This document shows, piece by piece, positions 15,742 to 23,369 of a stretch of 64,000 nt of DNA; within the stretch, counting starts at the first letter, position 1, and each line of letters opens with the position of its first letter. Made by a program: the position numbers and the translations under genes. The DNA is from Candidatus Obscuribacterales bacterium (lineage in GTDB: Bacteria > Cyanobacteriota > Vampirovibrionia > Obscuribacterales > Obscuribacteraceae). The notes under the pieces are model-generated. The model made no database searches, had not been told where the DNA came from, and saw only the letters and a program-made list of their open reading frames with translations. The DNA lies in the NCBI GenBank assembly GCA_020050685.1, contig JAGVKG010000021.1, positions 1-64,000 of the forward strand, given 5' to 3'.

Positions 15742-17169
15742 TCATAATTTTGATGTTTGCATAGCTGTATTTACCGGTGCCACTTTGTTTTTACGCCAGA
15801 GTGGTGCCGTTATATTGTCAGCCAGAAAATCCAGACGGACAGATTCTTTACCTTTGACAGTCACTGGCAATAGCCAGAACATCGCTTCTTCATCGGCAAG
15901 CAAGTAAGCGTAGAGATAGTACTTGCCTTCGGGAACGTTTTTTATCTGAAATTCTCCGCCCTTGTCTGTCTCGACAATTGTGACCGCATCCTGGCTGACC
16001 ACACGATTTATTTCCAATAAGAGATCGCGCGCCTGGGCCTTGATGCCTGGCCATTTGCCTATGAAATTCTCTGTTTTTAGCCCGAATTTGCCGGCGAATT
16101 TATGAATGGCTTCGATCATTCTTGGTTCAACGGATTCTCTGCACAGAGCAATTTGCACCTCTTTGACATCATTTACCTTGGCCTCGTCTTTGATTTTGCT
16201 CTCGGTGTGAGTTTCCGCCTTCTCGCCGCTAATTGACTTGTTTATGCTTTTGAGTTCGACGCGATCTATTGGCACTTGCATGGTACCGTATATGGTGCAC
16301 ACCTTTTCGTTCATCGCCCTCAATTGGGCCAGGGCATCGGCCAATGCTTGTTGTTCGGCTAGCTTGCGCGCAGCTTCGATGTTTTCCTGGTCGATGATGT
16401 TTTCGGAAGCCAGAAGAAGTGGACGAAGTGCATTTCTAGGTGGTGCAAAGATCGAAACTGGAATTTGTCGCGATGTTGCGCCTGTCTTTCGTATTATCGA
16501 ATAGGCCTGGCTTTCGTATTGTTTGCCGTGGACGGTATCAAGATTGTCATAGTAGGCGCAGGCGACATGCATCAGACTGGCGGCAACCTGCTTGTGATTA
16601 GGCCCCAGGAGTTTGCGGCGAATGTCGGCGGAATTTCTGTATAAAGCAATTGCTTTCTCATACTGATGATCGATGCGATAGACGTGGCCGAGGATATCCT
16701 GAGTAGTGGCAACTTCCAGGCTGTGATCTCCATTGCAAGACTGTCTTGTTTCCAATGCTTCATTGAGATATTTGAGCGAATCAGTGAACAGCCCCTGTTT
16801 GTAATAATAAGCTCCCAGGTTTTCCAAACAGGAGGCCAGTTGTTTTGGCTCTTCCGCTTGATGTGTGCGAGCAATATCGAGCGCTTGTTTAAGCTTGGTT
16901 TCGAGTTCTTTTAGTTTCTTTATTTCGCGGTGCTTGGTTGGAGGATGGACGGTTGCCGGTCTGTTATTGATTATGAACGCGACGTCGTCTGCCTGAGGAG
17001 TCATTGCTACTTCTGCTGCCGAGCCGCTTTCAGTTGAGAATTGCCAAAAATTGTCTTCTGCATTTTCTCCATGCGCGGAATTGATCGTGGCAAGATTGCC
17101 GGTGCCGATAATCAGCAATACTATAAACCAGTAGCGACTTTGATCGAAGATGCTTGATTGTGTAAACAT
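15742..17169 (-). CDS. Exported TPR protein with a C-terminal beta-sandwich-like domain
   Basis: A 475-residue protein with an N-terminal hydrophobic segment (YWFIVLLIIGTGNLATINSA) that should direct export. Kinesin-light-chain-type TPR repeats run from about 90 to 220 (LASCLENLGAYYYKQGLF, EVATTQDILGHVYRIDHQYE, KQVAASLMHVACAYYDNL). A coiled, charged region follows. The C-terminal end has DAVTIVETDKGGEFQIKNVP and EGKYYLYAYLLADEEAMFWL, a pattern like carboxypeptidase-regulatory (transthyretin-like) domains. Third gene of the thermonuclease operon, 17 bp downstream of the hypothetical exported protein. Likely a periplasmic or surface scaffold; no enzymatic motif seen. Confidence 0.75.
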   Translation of the reverse strand: MFTQSSIFDQSRYWFIVLLIIGTGNLATINSAHGENAEDNFWQFSTESGSAAEVAMTPQADDVAFIINNRPATVHPPTKHREIKKLKELETKLKQALDIARTHQAEEPKQLASCLENLGAYYYKQGLFTDSLKYLNEALETRQSCNGDHSLEVATTQDILGHVYRIDHQYEKAIALYRNSADIRRKLLGPNHKQVAASLMHVACAYYDNLDTVHGKQYESQAYSIIRKTGATSRQIPVSIFAPPRNALRPLLLASENIIDQENIEAARKLAEQQALADALAQLRAMNEKVCTIYGTMQVPIDRVELKSINKSISGEKAETHTESKIKDEAKVNDVKEVQIALCRESVEPRMIEAIHKFAGKFGLKTENFIGKWPGIKAQARDLLLEINRVVSQDAVTIVETDKGGEFQIKNVPEGKYYLYAYLLADEEAMFWLLPVTVKGKESVRLDFLADNITAPLWRKNKVAPVNTAMQTSKL

Positions 17170-17185
17170 TGTTGCACCTCTGCAA

Positions 17186-17962
17186 TTAGGGACTTGTTGC
17201 TAAGCGACTATCGGCGGGAATTAGGTTGGTCATGCCATGAGTTTGCAAATATTCGGCAAACAGTGCGCGCATATTTTTCCCGCGATAAACATTCCAGGGT
17301 GAAAATGGCGCGACTCGCATTTGATAGCAAAGGCCTTTGGCCATGCGAATTGGCTTGCCTTCCTCATCAAATGATTTGATGGAGAGTTGCACTTTGATTA
17401 GTCCCGGAGCGCAAGGAGTGTATACCTGTATTGCCTCGGTTTGAGAGCTGCATCTGATGATTTGATAGGTTTTATCCACCAGAATGCCGGTGCTGACAAA
17501 CTTGAGCGTCATGCTCTGTTCCGACACATCGAGCGGTTCGAAATATTTGACCAAATGATAGGACCAGGCGTCGTTACGCTCAGTTTCTGTTATGTAATTG
17601 TTATAACAGTATTCCCATATCTGTCCTTGAAAATCTTTTTGCCAGCCACGCGTTTCATCGGAGCGCGCCATAAATGTATCCTGCAAATATAGCTTGTCGT
17701 TTGTTTGATACGTGTAATGAAAATAATTCGTCTGCTTCTCAAAGTGCCACGTGCCGGCAGCCCAAGCCGGAATGCGATACCAGAGATTGTTTGGCGTGAG
17801 AGCCTTCAGTTTTGTTGTGTCGATGGCGACACCAGGGCGCAAAGATGCATCAACAGGCGGCAGGCTGTCGCTGTGTTCGATGCGCCCGTGGAGCACCATC
17901 TGGGCATGCGCAGGTTGCCCCAGGAAAAGTATGATCATGATCGCTAACATCAGGTTAGACAT
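17186..17962 (-). CDS. Exported protein of unknown function
   Basis: The ATG at 17962 is chosen because it overlaps the thermonuclease stop (TAATG) and AAGGAG lies 10 nt upstream; a start at 18001 would overlap the previous gene more. The 258-residue product begins with a signal peptide (MSNLMLAIMIILFLGQPAHA). The mature part has many Trp/Tyr residues (WYRIPAWAAGTWHFEKQTNY, GQIWEYCYNNYI) and a Cys pair (IRCSSQ, YTPCAPG), in keeping with a small beta-barrel or lipocalin-like fold, but I recognise no family. Second gene of the operon driven by promoter D. Confidence 0.7.
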   Translation of the reverse strand: MSNLMLAIMIILFLGQPAHAQMVLHGRIEHSDSLPPVDASLRPGVAIDTTKLKALTPNNLWYRIPAWAAGTWHFEKQTNYFHYTYQTNDKLYLQDTFMARSDETRGWQKDFQGQIWEYCYNNYITETERNDAWSYHLVKYFEPLDVSEQSMTLKFVSTGILVDKTYQIIRCSSQTEAIQVYTPCAPGLIKVQLSIKSFDEEGKPIRMAKGLCYQMRVAPFSPWNVYRGKNMRALFAEYLQTHGMTNLIPADSRLATSP

Positions 17963-18492
17963 TATTTGTGTCGCTCCTTGTTTTCTTTTCGAAATTGCCA
18001 AGGAGCGATGCTCGTGGAATCTGCCCAGAGCCCGCGATTGTGATATTGAGCTTCTGCTTCCAAGGCGGCTAGCTCCTTATCGTGAGAAAATCTTCGATAC
18101 CACCAGGCATAGCCGGCTCGAACTAGATTGTGATTAAGAGATGTTCCGTCAGGCAAGATGACGTTGCCCAGCATGCGACCATATTTGTCCTTGCCTTCCA
18201 CGCTGATAGTCACCTCTTTGCCGAATACAAGATCAGAAGTGAATTGTTTGGCTTTCGATCCAAATGGCTGGGATTTTTCCGGGCAATCAATTCCAGCAAG
18301 ACGCACGCGGGCCGGTTTGCCATTGAACAGAACGTGAAGTGTGTCACCATCGGCGATACCAACGACTGTGGCCGTGTATTGCTGCGCACATACTGATAAC
18401 GGTTTGGCACAAAGGAAAAATAACAGGAGTAGGGTGGTACTGGTGAGCAGTATTCTCGATTTTGCTTTGCCAAAGCAATGCCCAGTCATCAT
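17962..18492 (-). CDS. Secreted thermonuclease (SNase-fold)
   Basis: A 176-residue staphylococcal-nuclease-type enzyme, which hydrolyses DNA and RNA using calcium. A signal peptide covers about 1-36 (ILLTSTTLLLLFFLCAKPLS). The SNase domain follows: VVGIADGDTLHV, VRLAGIDCPEK with the conserved Arg and Asp, VEGKDKYGRMLGNV, and RAGYAWWYRRF. AGGAGG lies 6 nt before the ATG at 18492. It heads an operon of four exported proteins and has a shared-type promoter (site D) about 75 bp upstream. It probably degrades extracellular or incoming DNA. Confidence 0.92.
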   Translation of the reverse strand: MMTGHCFGKAKSRILLTSTTLLLLFFLCAKPLSVCAQQYTATVVGIADGDTLHVLFNGKPARVRLAGIDCPEKSQPFGSKAKQFTSDLVFGKEVTISVEGKDKYGRMLGNVILPDGTSLNHNLVRAGYAWWYRRFSHDKELAALEAEAQYHNRGLWADSTSIAPWQFRKENKERHK

Positions 18493-18551
18493 GGATGACC
18501 TCCTTGCGATGTTTGAGAGTTAACACCGGCGTTTGGCTAGTCTTAGTATCG

Positions 18552-18586
18552 ATGATATACGGCGTCACTGCATAAGGAGTGCAGCG
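18552..18586 (-). promoter_or_regulatory. Shared-motif promoter D (thermonuclease operon)
   Basis: CACTGCA (18566-18572), 7 nt, TGCAGCG (18580-18586). On the minus strand an 8-nt gap is followed by the -10 hexamer TATCAT (18557-18552), the same hexamer as site C. It lies about 60-95 bp upstream of the thermonuclease start and just beyond the WYL gene stop. Confidence 0.72.
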
Positions 18587-18614
18587 AAACGCGGTTTATA
18601 TTAAATCGTACGAA

Positions 18615-19577
18615 TTACGTGTATTGTTTTATGGCTGCTTGTAGTTCGCGCCGCACAAGATCGCGTAAGAGCGCGGGCTCTATTACTTCGGCTTCGCTGC
18701 CATAGGTTAGCACCCAGCGTTTTGTTTCATCAAGGCTGCTTGTGCGAAATTCCATTATGCAAGATCCGTCTGCATGCTCGACGAGCATTTGCGTCGGATG
18801 CCAACTTCTTTCGCGAATGTATCTGGCGGCAGTCGGCTGGAAGTGAATTTTTACTGTTTGCGTATCGTCGCCATGCTCGAGTAAGAACGCAGAATTGAGC
18901 CAGGCATCAATGTCAAAATCCTTGCGTCGCTCAAAATGTTCGCTTAGCATTTCATATTCTTTAATGCGGTGCAGAGCAAACAGGCGAAAGTCCTGGCGCA
19001 TTTGGCAATAAGCAAGCAAATACCAGGTGCCTCGATTTTCTAGGAGTTTATAAGGATCAACTTGTCTCGCGGAAACTTCGCCTTTGCTTGCAGCGTAATA
19101 GACAAGCCGCATACGTTTGCGCTTATGGCAGGCTTCGTTAAGCGTGCTGAACATATTCCAGCTCAACGGTATCAATGCCACCGGATCAAATTTCACTTCG
19201 CTGGTGTTGGCATCGCCATTCGTGTTCTTCTTTTCAGAAAGACGCTCTTCGATTTTTTCCATGGCGCTATCCAGATACGGTTGAACAGTGGCGCCACTAT
19301 ATTCGGCAAGCATAGTTTTGCTCAACCTGAGCGCACAAAGCTCCGTCTCCGTAAGCTCGAACATGGGTAAAGTCTTTTCGGGGTTGGCATTGAAGTAACC
19401 ATTGCGATACCGATCGTAAACAATTTCCATGCCCATTTCTTCGCGCAACGCCCGCACATCGTCGTAAAGAGTGCGTTCTTTAATTTCAAACATGCGGCAC
19501 AAAGTGACAACGTCCGGATAACGCCCTTTTCTGATCTCGTTGAAAATCCCTACTAGTCTCTCGAGACGATTCGGCAT
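18615..19577 (-). CDS. WYL-domain transcriptional regulator
   Basis: A 320-residue regulator. The start is taken at the ATG at 19577 (MPNRLERLVGIFNEIRKGRY), because GAGGAAAA precedes it and this is the usual N terminus; a start at 19634 would add 19 residues. An N-terminal winged helix (TLCRMFEIKERTLYDDVRAL) is followed by a linker and the WYL domain (RMRLVYYAASKGEVSARQVD, LLENRGTWYLLAYCQMRQDF, RLFALHRIKEYEML) plus a C-terminal WCX part. WYL proteins sense nucleic acid or nucleotide ligands and often control defence or DNA-damage genes. Its own promoter has the best copy of the shared palindrome, so it is the leading candidate for the protein that binds all five sites. Confidence 0.9.
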   Translation of the reverse strand: MPNRLERLVGIFNEIRKGRYPDVVTLCRMFEIKERTLYDDVRALREEMGMEIVYDRYRNGYFNANPEKTLPMFELTETELCALRLSKTMLAEYSGATVQPYLDSAMEKIEERLSEKKNTNGDANTSEVKFDPVALIPLSWNMFSTLNEACHKRKRMRLVYYAASKGEVSARQVDPYKLLENRGTWYLLAYCQMRQDFRLFALHRIKEYEMLSEHFERRKDFDIDAWLNSAFLLEHGDDTQTVKIHFQPTAARYIRERSWHPTQMLVEHADGSCIMEFRTSSLDETKRWVLTYGSEAEVIEPALLRDLVRRELQAAIKQYT

Positions 19578-19627
19578 AGGCTTTTCCTCGCCCGTTAACC
19601 ATGCAACAGAGAAGCGCAAACCCTTGA

Positions 19628-19643
19628 GCTGCAAGCTTGCAGC
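19628..19643. promoter_or_regulatory. 16-bp perfect palindrome in the WYL leader
   Basis: GCTGCAAGCTTGCAGC, 51 bp upstream of the WYL start. It contains the same CTGCA and TGCAG half-sites as the shared motif, but with a 4-nt spacer instead of 7. It may be a second, weaker autoregulatory site. Confidence 0.45.
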
Positions 19644-19689
19644 CCAACCCAGTTATTCGCCAGTTTTATACCCTACCTTTTATATACCC

Positions 19690-19726
19690 AACATATATCA
19701 ACTGACTGCATTATTTTTGCAGTCAG
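19690..19726 (-). promoter_or_regulatory. Shared-motif promoter E (WYL regulator gene)
   Basis: CTGACTGCA (19702-19710), 7 nt, TGCAGTCAG (19718-19726): perfect 9-bp arms, the longest of the five sites. On the minus strand the TGCAGTC half is followed by 8 nt and then TATGTT (19695-19690) as -10. Confidence 0.75.
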
Positions 19727-19834
19727 CAAATTAAAACTACCTTGTTAAGCCACATACAAGCGTATGCATAAAGGAATAGCCAAATACTTCAACATCATAG
19801 ACCGCGGTAACATCCAACCGCCGCCAACCCACAG

Positions 19835-20890
19835 TTACTCTACGGATGCGGGCTCGTCTATGATCTCAAACGTTGAGAGTCCTGTTTCCAACTCTTCAAT
19901 TGTCGGAAGCTGCCCCCTCAACTCCTCAGGCAATGCCTCAGTTAGTTGATATGCCGATACACCAATTGGCTTGTTAACATCACGCAGGGCATACTCGGCG
20001 ACGAGCTTGTCTTGTTGCTTGCACAGGATCAGTCCTATGCTTGGCTGGTCATCCGGATGCCGAAGCAGATCATCAATCGCCGAAAGGTAGAAGTTCAACT
20101 TGCCGGCATACTCTGGTTTAAACTTGGTTGCCTTCAGCTCGATGACAAAATAGCAACGCAACTTCAAATGGTAAAAGAGCAAGTCGATGAAAAAGTCTTG
20201 ATTGCCGATCTCCATGTGGTACTGCCGCCCAACAAAAGCGAATCCAACGCTAAGCTCTAGCAAGAAGTGCTGAATGTGATTGACTAATGAATTCTCTATA
20301 TCTCGTTCATGAGCTTCGGAGTCCAGACTTAAGAAATCAAATGAATATGGATCTTTCAAGATTTGATCAGCTAGGTCAGATTGTGGGCTTAGCAATGTTT
20401 TGTCGAAATTGGTAATTGCTTTACCTTGGCGTTGGTACAAACGTGATTCTATTTGTAGCACTAGTACATTTCGGCTCCATCCATGCTGTAGGGTTTGTTG
20501 TATGTACCAACGGCGCTCGGTGTCGTCGTTAACATAGTCAAGAATGCGGACATTGTGGCCCCAGGGAATTTGTGCAACAGCCTGTTGCACAAATTCAAAT
20601 TCAGGGTACGCCCCGGCGAAAGCCCTCATGTATTTTAGGTTCCGGGACGAAAACCCTTTCATTTCCGGGAAGCTGGACCTTAGATCTAGGGCAAGCTTGT
20701 CGATGACCTTAGCACCCCAACCCAGAGCATCTTGGCGCTCAAGAATATCCCGCCCAATTTGCCAATAAAGCACGACCAACTCTTTGTTAACGGAAAGCGC
20801 TGCACGAATCTGCGCTGTTCGGATACGATCCTTCAGTTCGTTGAGAAACTCAGTATAGCTATGTGATGTCTCTGGCAAGTTTTTTGTCAC
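19835..20890 (-). CDS. DUF1016/YhcG-type PD-(D/E)xK nuclease-domain protein
   Basis: A 351-residue protein starting at a GTG (20890) with AAGGA upstream. The N-terminal DUF1016_N helical region has LSVNKELVVLYWQIGRDIL, SFPEMKGFSSRNLKYMRAF and IPWGHNVRILD. The C-terminal YhcG domain shows a PD-(D/E)xK layout: NQDFFIDLLFYHLKLRCYFV, IELKATKFKPEYAGKLNFYL (Asp, Glu-x-Lys). Relatives are accessory genes linked to restriction or mobile elements; the function is not established. It is 258 bp from the WYL gene on the same strand, and no shared-type promoter was found upstream. Confidence 0.88.
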   Translation of the reverse strand: MTKNLPETSHSYTEFLNELKDRIRTAQIRAALSVNKELVVLYWQIGRDILERQDALGWGAKVIDKLALDLRSSFPEMKGFSSRNLKYMRAFAGAYPEFEFVQQAVAQIPWGHNVRILDYVNDDTERRWYIQQTLQHGWSRNVLVLQIESRLYQRQGKAITNFDKTLLSPQSDLADQILKDPYSFDFLSLDSEAHERDIENSLVNHIQHFLLELSVGFAFVGRQYHMEIGNQDFFIDLLFYHLKLRCYFVIELKATKFKPEYAGKLNFYLSAIDDLLRHPDDQPSIGLILCKQQDKLVAEYALRDVNKPIGVSAYQLTEALPEELRGQLPTIEELETGLSTFEIIDEPASVE

Positions 20891-21034
20891 AAGGCAATCC
20901 TTTTAATCGGATTCACTTGTTGCTTGCGCTTCGCCTTGAGAAATCAAGTGGCAAGTGAATACACGTCTAATTACTAAGACGCTCGAACCCCCCCCAAAAA
21001 AGTTCAAAATTTTTGGATTAAATTCTAAAAGGAA

Positions 21035-21535
21035 CTAATCATTTTCCACCGGTGTCCAGAAACCACGTTCGCGACCGCAGTTTATGCACTTGTAATCTGT
21101 ATTCAAATCATCCTGCCAGATATTGGCGCCGCATGGGCAAATCCATTTGAATTTACCAAAGGATAGGCAGCTCTTTTCGTTGGACAGGCGGCAACGCTCG
21201 CAAACGATTATGCTTGTTCCTCGAGTTATCCGTTTGCCATTTATTTTCTCATCGCCCAAGCCGAGTAGAATACAAGGTACATCAGGATTATCATCGTAGC
21301 AACGGAAACACGGAATTCTCTTTTGCCCTGGCTCAACCCGACTTATTTTGCGACATGCAGGCCAATGCCGATTATTAAAAGTCAATTCCGGAGGATTCTT
21401 AATTGCCTTCTTGCCGGAGGACGTATAATGCCAGACTTGCTTTGCCCTAATCTCTAAGTCGCTTTTCGCCATGCAAAGCCATAGCCCAGTAGCCGTGAAA
21501 AACGTTTCGCCCACTTCAAATTCATCTTTTCTCAA
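21035..21535 (-). CDS. Small zinc-ribbon protein of unknown function
   Basis: A 166-residue protein with four cysteine pairs that could bind two zinc ions: CFRC, CERC, CPCG and CINCG. The first part (GETFFTATGLWLCMAKSDLE, VWHYTSSGKKAI) is unlike any family I know. There is no signal peptide, so it is probably cytoplasmic and could contact nucleic acid. It stands alone on the minus strand, downstream-facing to the DUF1016 gene across a 144-bp spacer that contains a run of eight C and six A. Confidence 0.6.
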   Translation of the reverse strand: MRKDEFEVGETFFTATGLWLCMAKSDLEIRAKQVWHYTSSGKKAIKNPPELTFNNRHWPACRKISRVEPGQKRIPCFRCYDDNPDVPCILLGLGDEKINGKRITRGTSIIVCERCRLSNEKSCLSFGKFKWICPCGANIWQDDLNTDYKCINCGRERGFWTPVEND

Positions 21536-21662
21536 TTTGTTCCGTCTTCAAAGAGACGCTTGTAACCTCTACTAATATTTTAGAACGACTTTTATATGTT
21601 TGTTCTAGGCGTGTGATAATTTAAGCTCCATCCGCGTCGGTAGTTGAATTGGGAGCTGAAAA

Positions 21663-22196
21663 ATGCCATTGGTTGTACTCGCCTATCCGAAGATTTCAGA
21701 TGAGGACTCTTCTTGGATTCAATCTGTGCGAGATGAGCACGATGAGCTAAATGGAAAGGCTCTGGGACCGCATTTCACTTTTGTTTTTCCCATTGTTATG
21801 GAGCCTTCGTTGTTGATTCCGCATGTTCGGAGCCGTGTTGGACAAGCATCGGCATTTGATTTTACTTTGAGATGCGCCACCGTTGTGAAAGATTCATTCA
21901 ATGAGTACACACACGTGTTCTTGGTGCCGGATGAAGGTCACAGCAACATTGTCAAATTGCACGACAATCTTTATACCGGCATGCTTGAAAAAGAACTGCG
22001 ATTGGATATTGCCTACATTCCGCATGTGGGAATTGCAAATTCTACTGATGCGCAGTCTTGTAAAAAACTTGCTGACCGTCTGAATGCAACTGACTTTGCA
22101 ATTCGCGGAGTTATTGATGCTCTCGACGTAGCCACTTATGAAGGTGAGCACGACCTAGTCAAGACAATTGAGCGCATTACACTTTCCACCAAATAG
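21663..22196 (+). CDS. 2H-superfamily (LigT-like) phosphodiesterase / 2'-5' RNA ligase family
   Basis: A 177-residue protein with the two His motifs of the 2H family: HFTFVFP near 38-44 and PHVGIAN near 121-127. The second motif has Gly where Thr or Ser is common, so activity could be altered. 2H enzymes act on cyclic phosphates or 2'-5' linkages in RNA. Start ATG 21663, preceded by GGGAGC. It stands at the boundary between the accessory island and the household region and could belong to either. Confidence 0.8.
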   Translation: MPLVVLAYPKISDEDSSWIQSVRDEHDELNGKALGPHFTFVFPIVMEPSLLIPHVRSRVGQASAFDFTLRCATVVKDSFNEYTHVFLVPDEGHSNIVKLHDNLYTGMLEKELRLDIAYIPHVGIANSTDAQSCKKLADRLNATDFAIRGVIDALDVATYEGEHDLVKTIERITLSTK

Positions 22197-22262
22197 GATT
22201 CTTGCTAGTCTTATATCTGATCAATGAGTGGCGCGTCTGATTACAAGTAGAGTTCAATAATA

Positions 22263-23324
22263 ATGACAACAAGACAGAAAAGAGTTTCAAAATTTGTAGT
22301 ACGGCTTTGGTTGGCGGCGGTAGTCGGATTTATGTCTTTGCCGGCAGAGGCAATAAACACGATGGTTGTTCCTGGCAAGCCGACGAGTGACAATTCACCA
22401 ATTGCTATTGTTAACACGTACGATGTGAAGATGTCGCACAAACCGATAACCGTTGGTGAATATGTATTTGTGCCGAAGGTTGGTAAGTGTTGGAATGTCG
22501 GCCACTACAAATTGCGTCGCGGCACTCAGGTGTTGGCTCACGGTGTACCGGACAAGTGGTGGCCGAACTCTACTTACTTCACTGTGATAACGCCACTAAT
22601 AGTTCCCTCTGCGAAGGTGCTGCCGCGGAAGCTTGGCAGCAACCCTGGATTCTTTGTCGACAATGTGAAGGCACCATTGAAAGTAGTTGTGCCCGGCTAT
22701 AACGTGTGCGGCAGCGGCAGTCCGGAAATGATCGTTGAGCGTGCTAATTGTGGTGCCAAGTGTCTCTACGAATACTTCATTTTTTCGCTCGGCAAGAATT
22801 TCAAGCAAGTGACCAAGCTTGAGAGCGGAAACGATCCAATCAACTTCATCGATATTGGCGGCGACGGAACAATTGAAGGAATTGGAATTGAAAACACCTT
22901 CGATTGCTGGAATTATTCTTCCGCCAGCTCTCCGCGTTTTACGGTTGCCTTGCGTGTGAAAAATGGCAAAGTGCGATTGGCAACGGATTTGATGAAGACG
23001 CCACCACCATCTGCTGCGTACATGAATAAGATTGTTGCTGAAACAAAAGCAAAGCTGGTGCTGGCGAAGGATGAAAAAGGAAATGATACCAACGAGATAA
23101 TTGCGCCATTTGAACTTGTGACAAACATGCTTGAACTGATCTACAGTGGCAATGGCGAATCAGCTATGGAATTTGTGGATCAGGTTTGGCCAAATCAAGA
23201 CGTTACATGGGAATCGACCCTGCCAAGGCGAAGCGTCAACAAACAACAGTTTATTGCTGAGGTAAAAGGACAACTCGCAAAGAGCCCATATTGGCATGAT
23301 GTGAAAACAATGAACAATTGGTAG
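22263..23324 (+). CDS. Exported protein of unknown function
   Basis: A 353-residue protein with an N-terminal signal peptide (FVVRLWLAAVVGFMSLPAEA). The mature part has several cysteines (GKCWNVGH, VCGSGSPE, ANCGAKCLYE, TFDCWNYS) likely forming disulfides, and a segment FIDIGGDGTIEGIGIE that looks like an FG-GAP or calcium-binding style loop. No family recognised. It precedes the S46 peptidase gene by 45 bp on the same strand and may be co-transcribed with it. Confidence 0.65.
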   Translation: MTTRQKRVSKFVVRLWLAAVVGFMSLPAEAINTMVVPGKPTSDNSPIAIVNTYDVKMSHKPITVGEYVFVPKVGKCWNVGHYKLRRGTQVLAHGVPDKWWPNSTYFTVITPLIVPSAKVLPRKLGSNPGFFVDNVKAPLKVVVPGYNVCGSGSPEMIVERANCGAKCLYEYFIFSLGKNFKQVTKLESGNDPINFIDIGGDGTIEGIGIENTFDCWNYSSASSPRFTVALRVKNGKVRLATDLMKTPPPSAAYMNKIVAETKAKLVLAKDEKGNDTNEIIAPFELVTNMLELIYSGNGESAMEFVDQVWPNQDVTWESTLPRRSVNKQQFIAEVKGQLAKSPYWHDVKTMNNW

Positions 23325-23369
23325 AAATTTAGAGACAAGTAGGAATTGGAGTTAAAAGGAATAAGTGTT

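Noticed and set aside
20985-21003. C8-A6 homopolymer as a frameshift or phase-variation tract
   Set aside because: It lies between genes and not in a coding frame or between promoter boxes.
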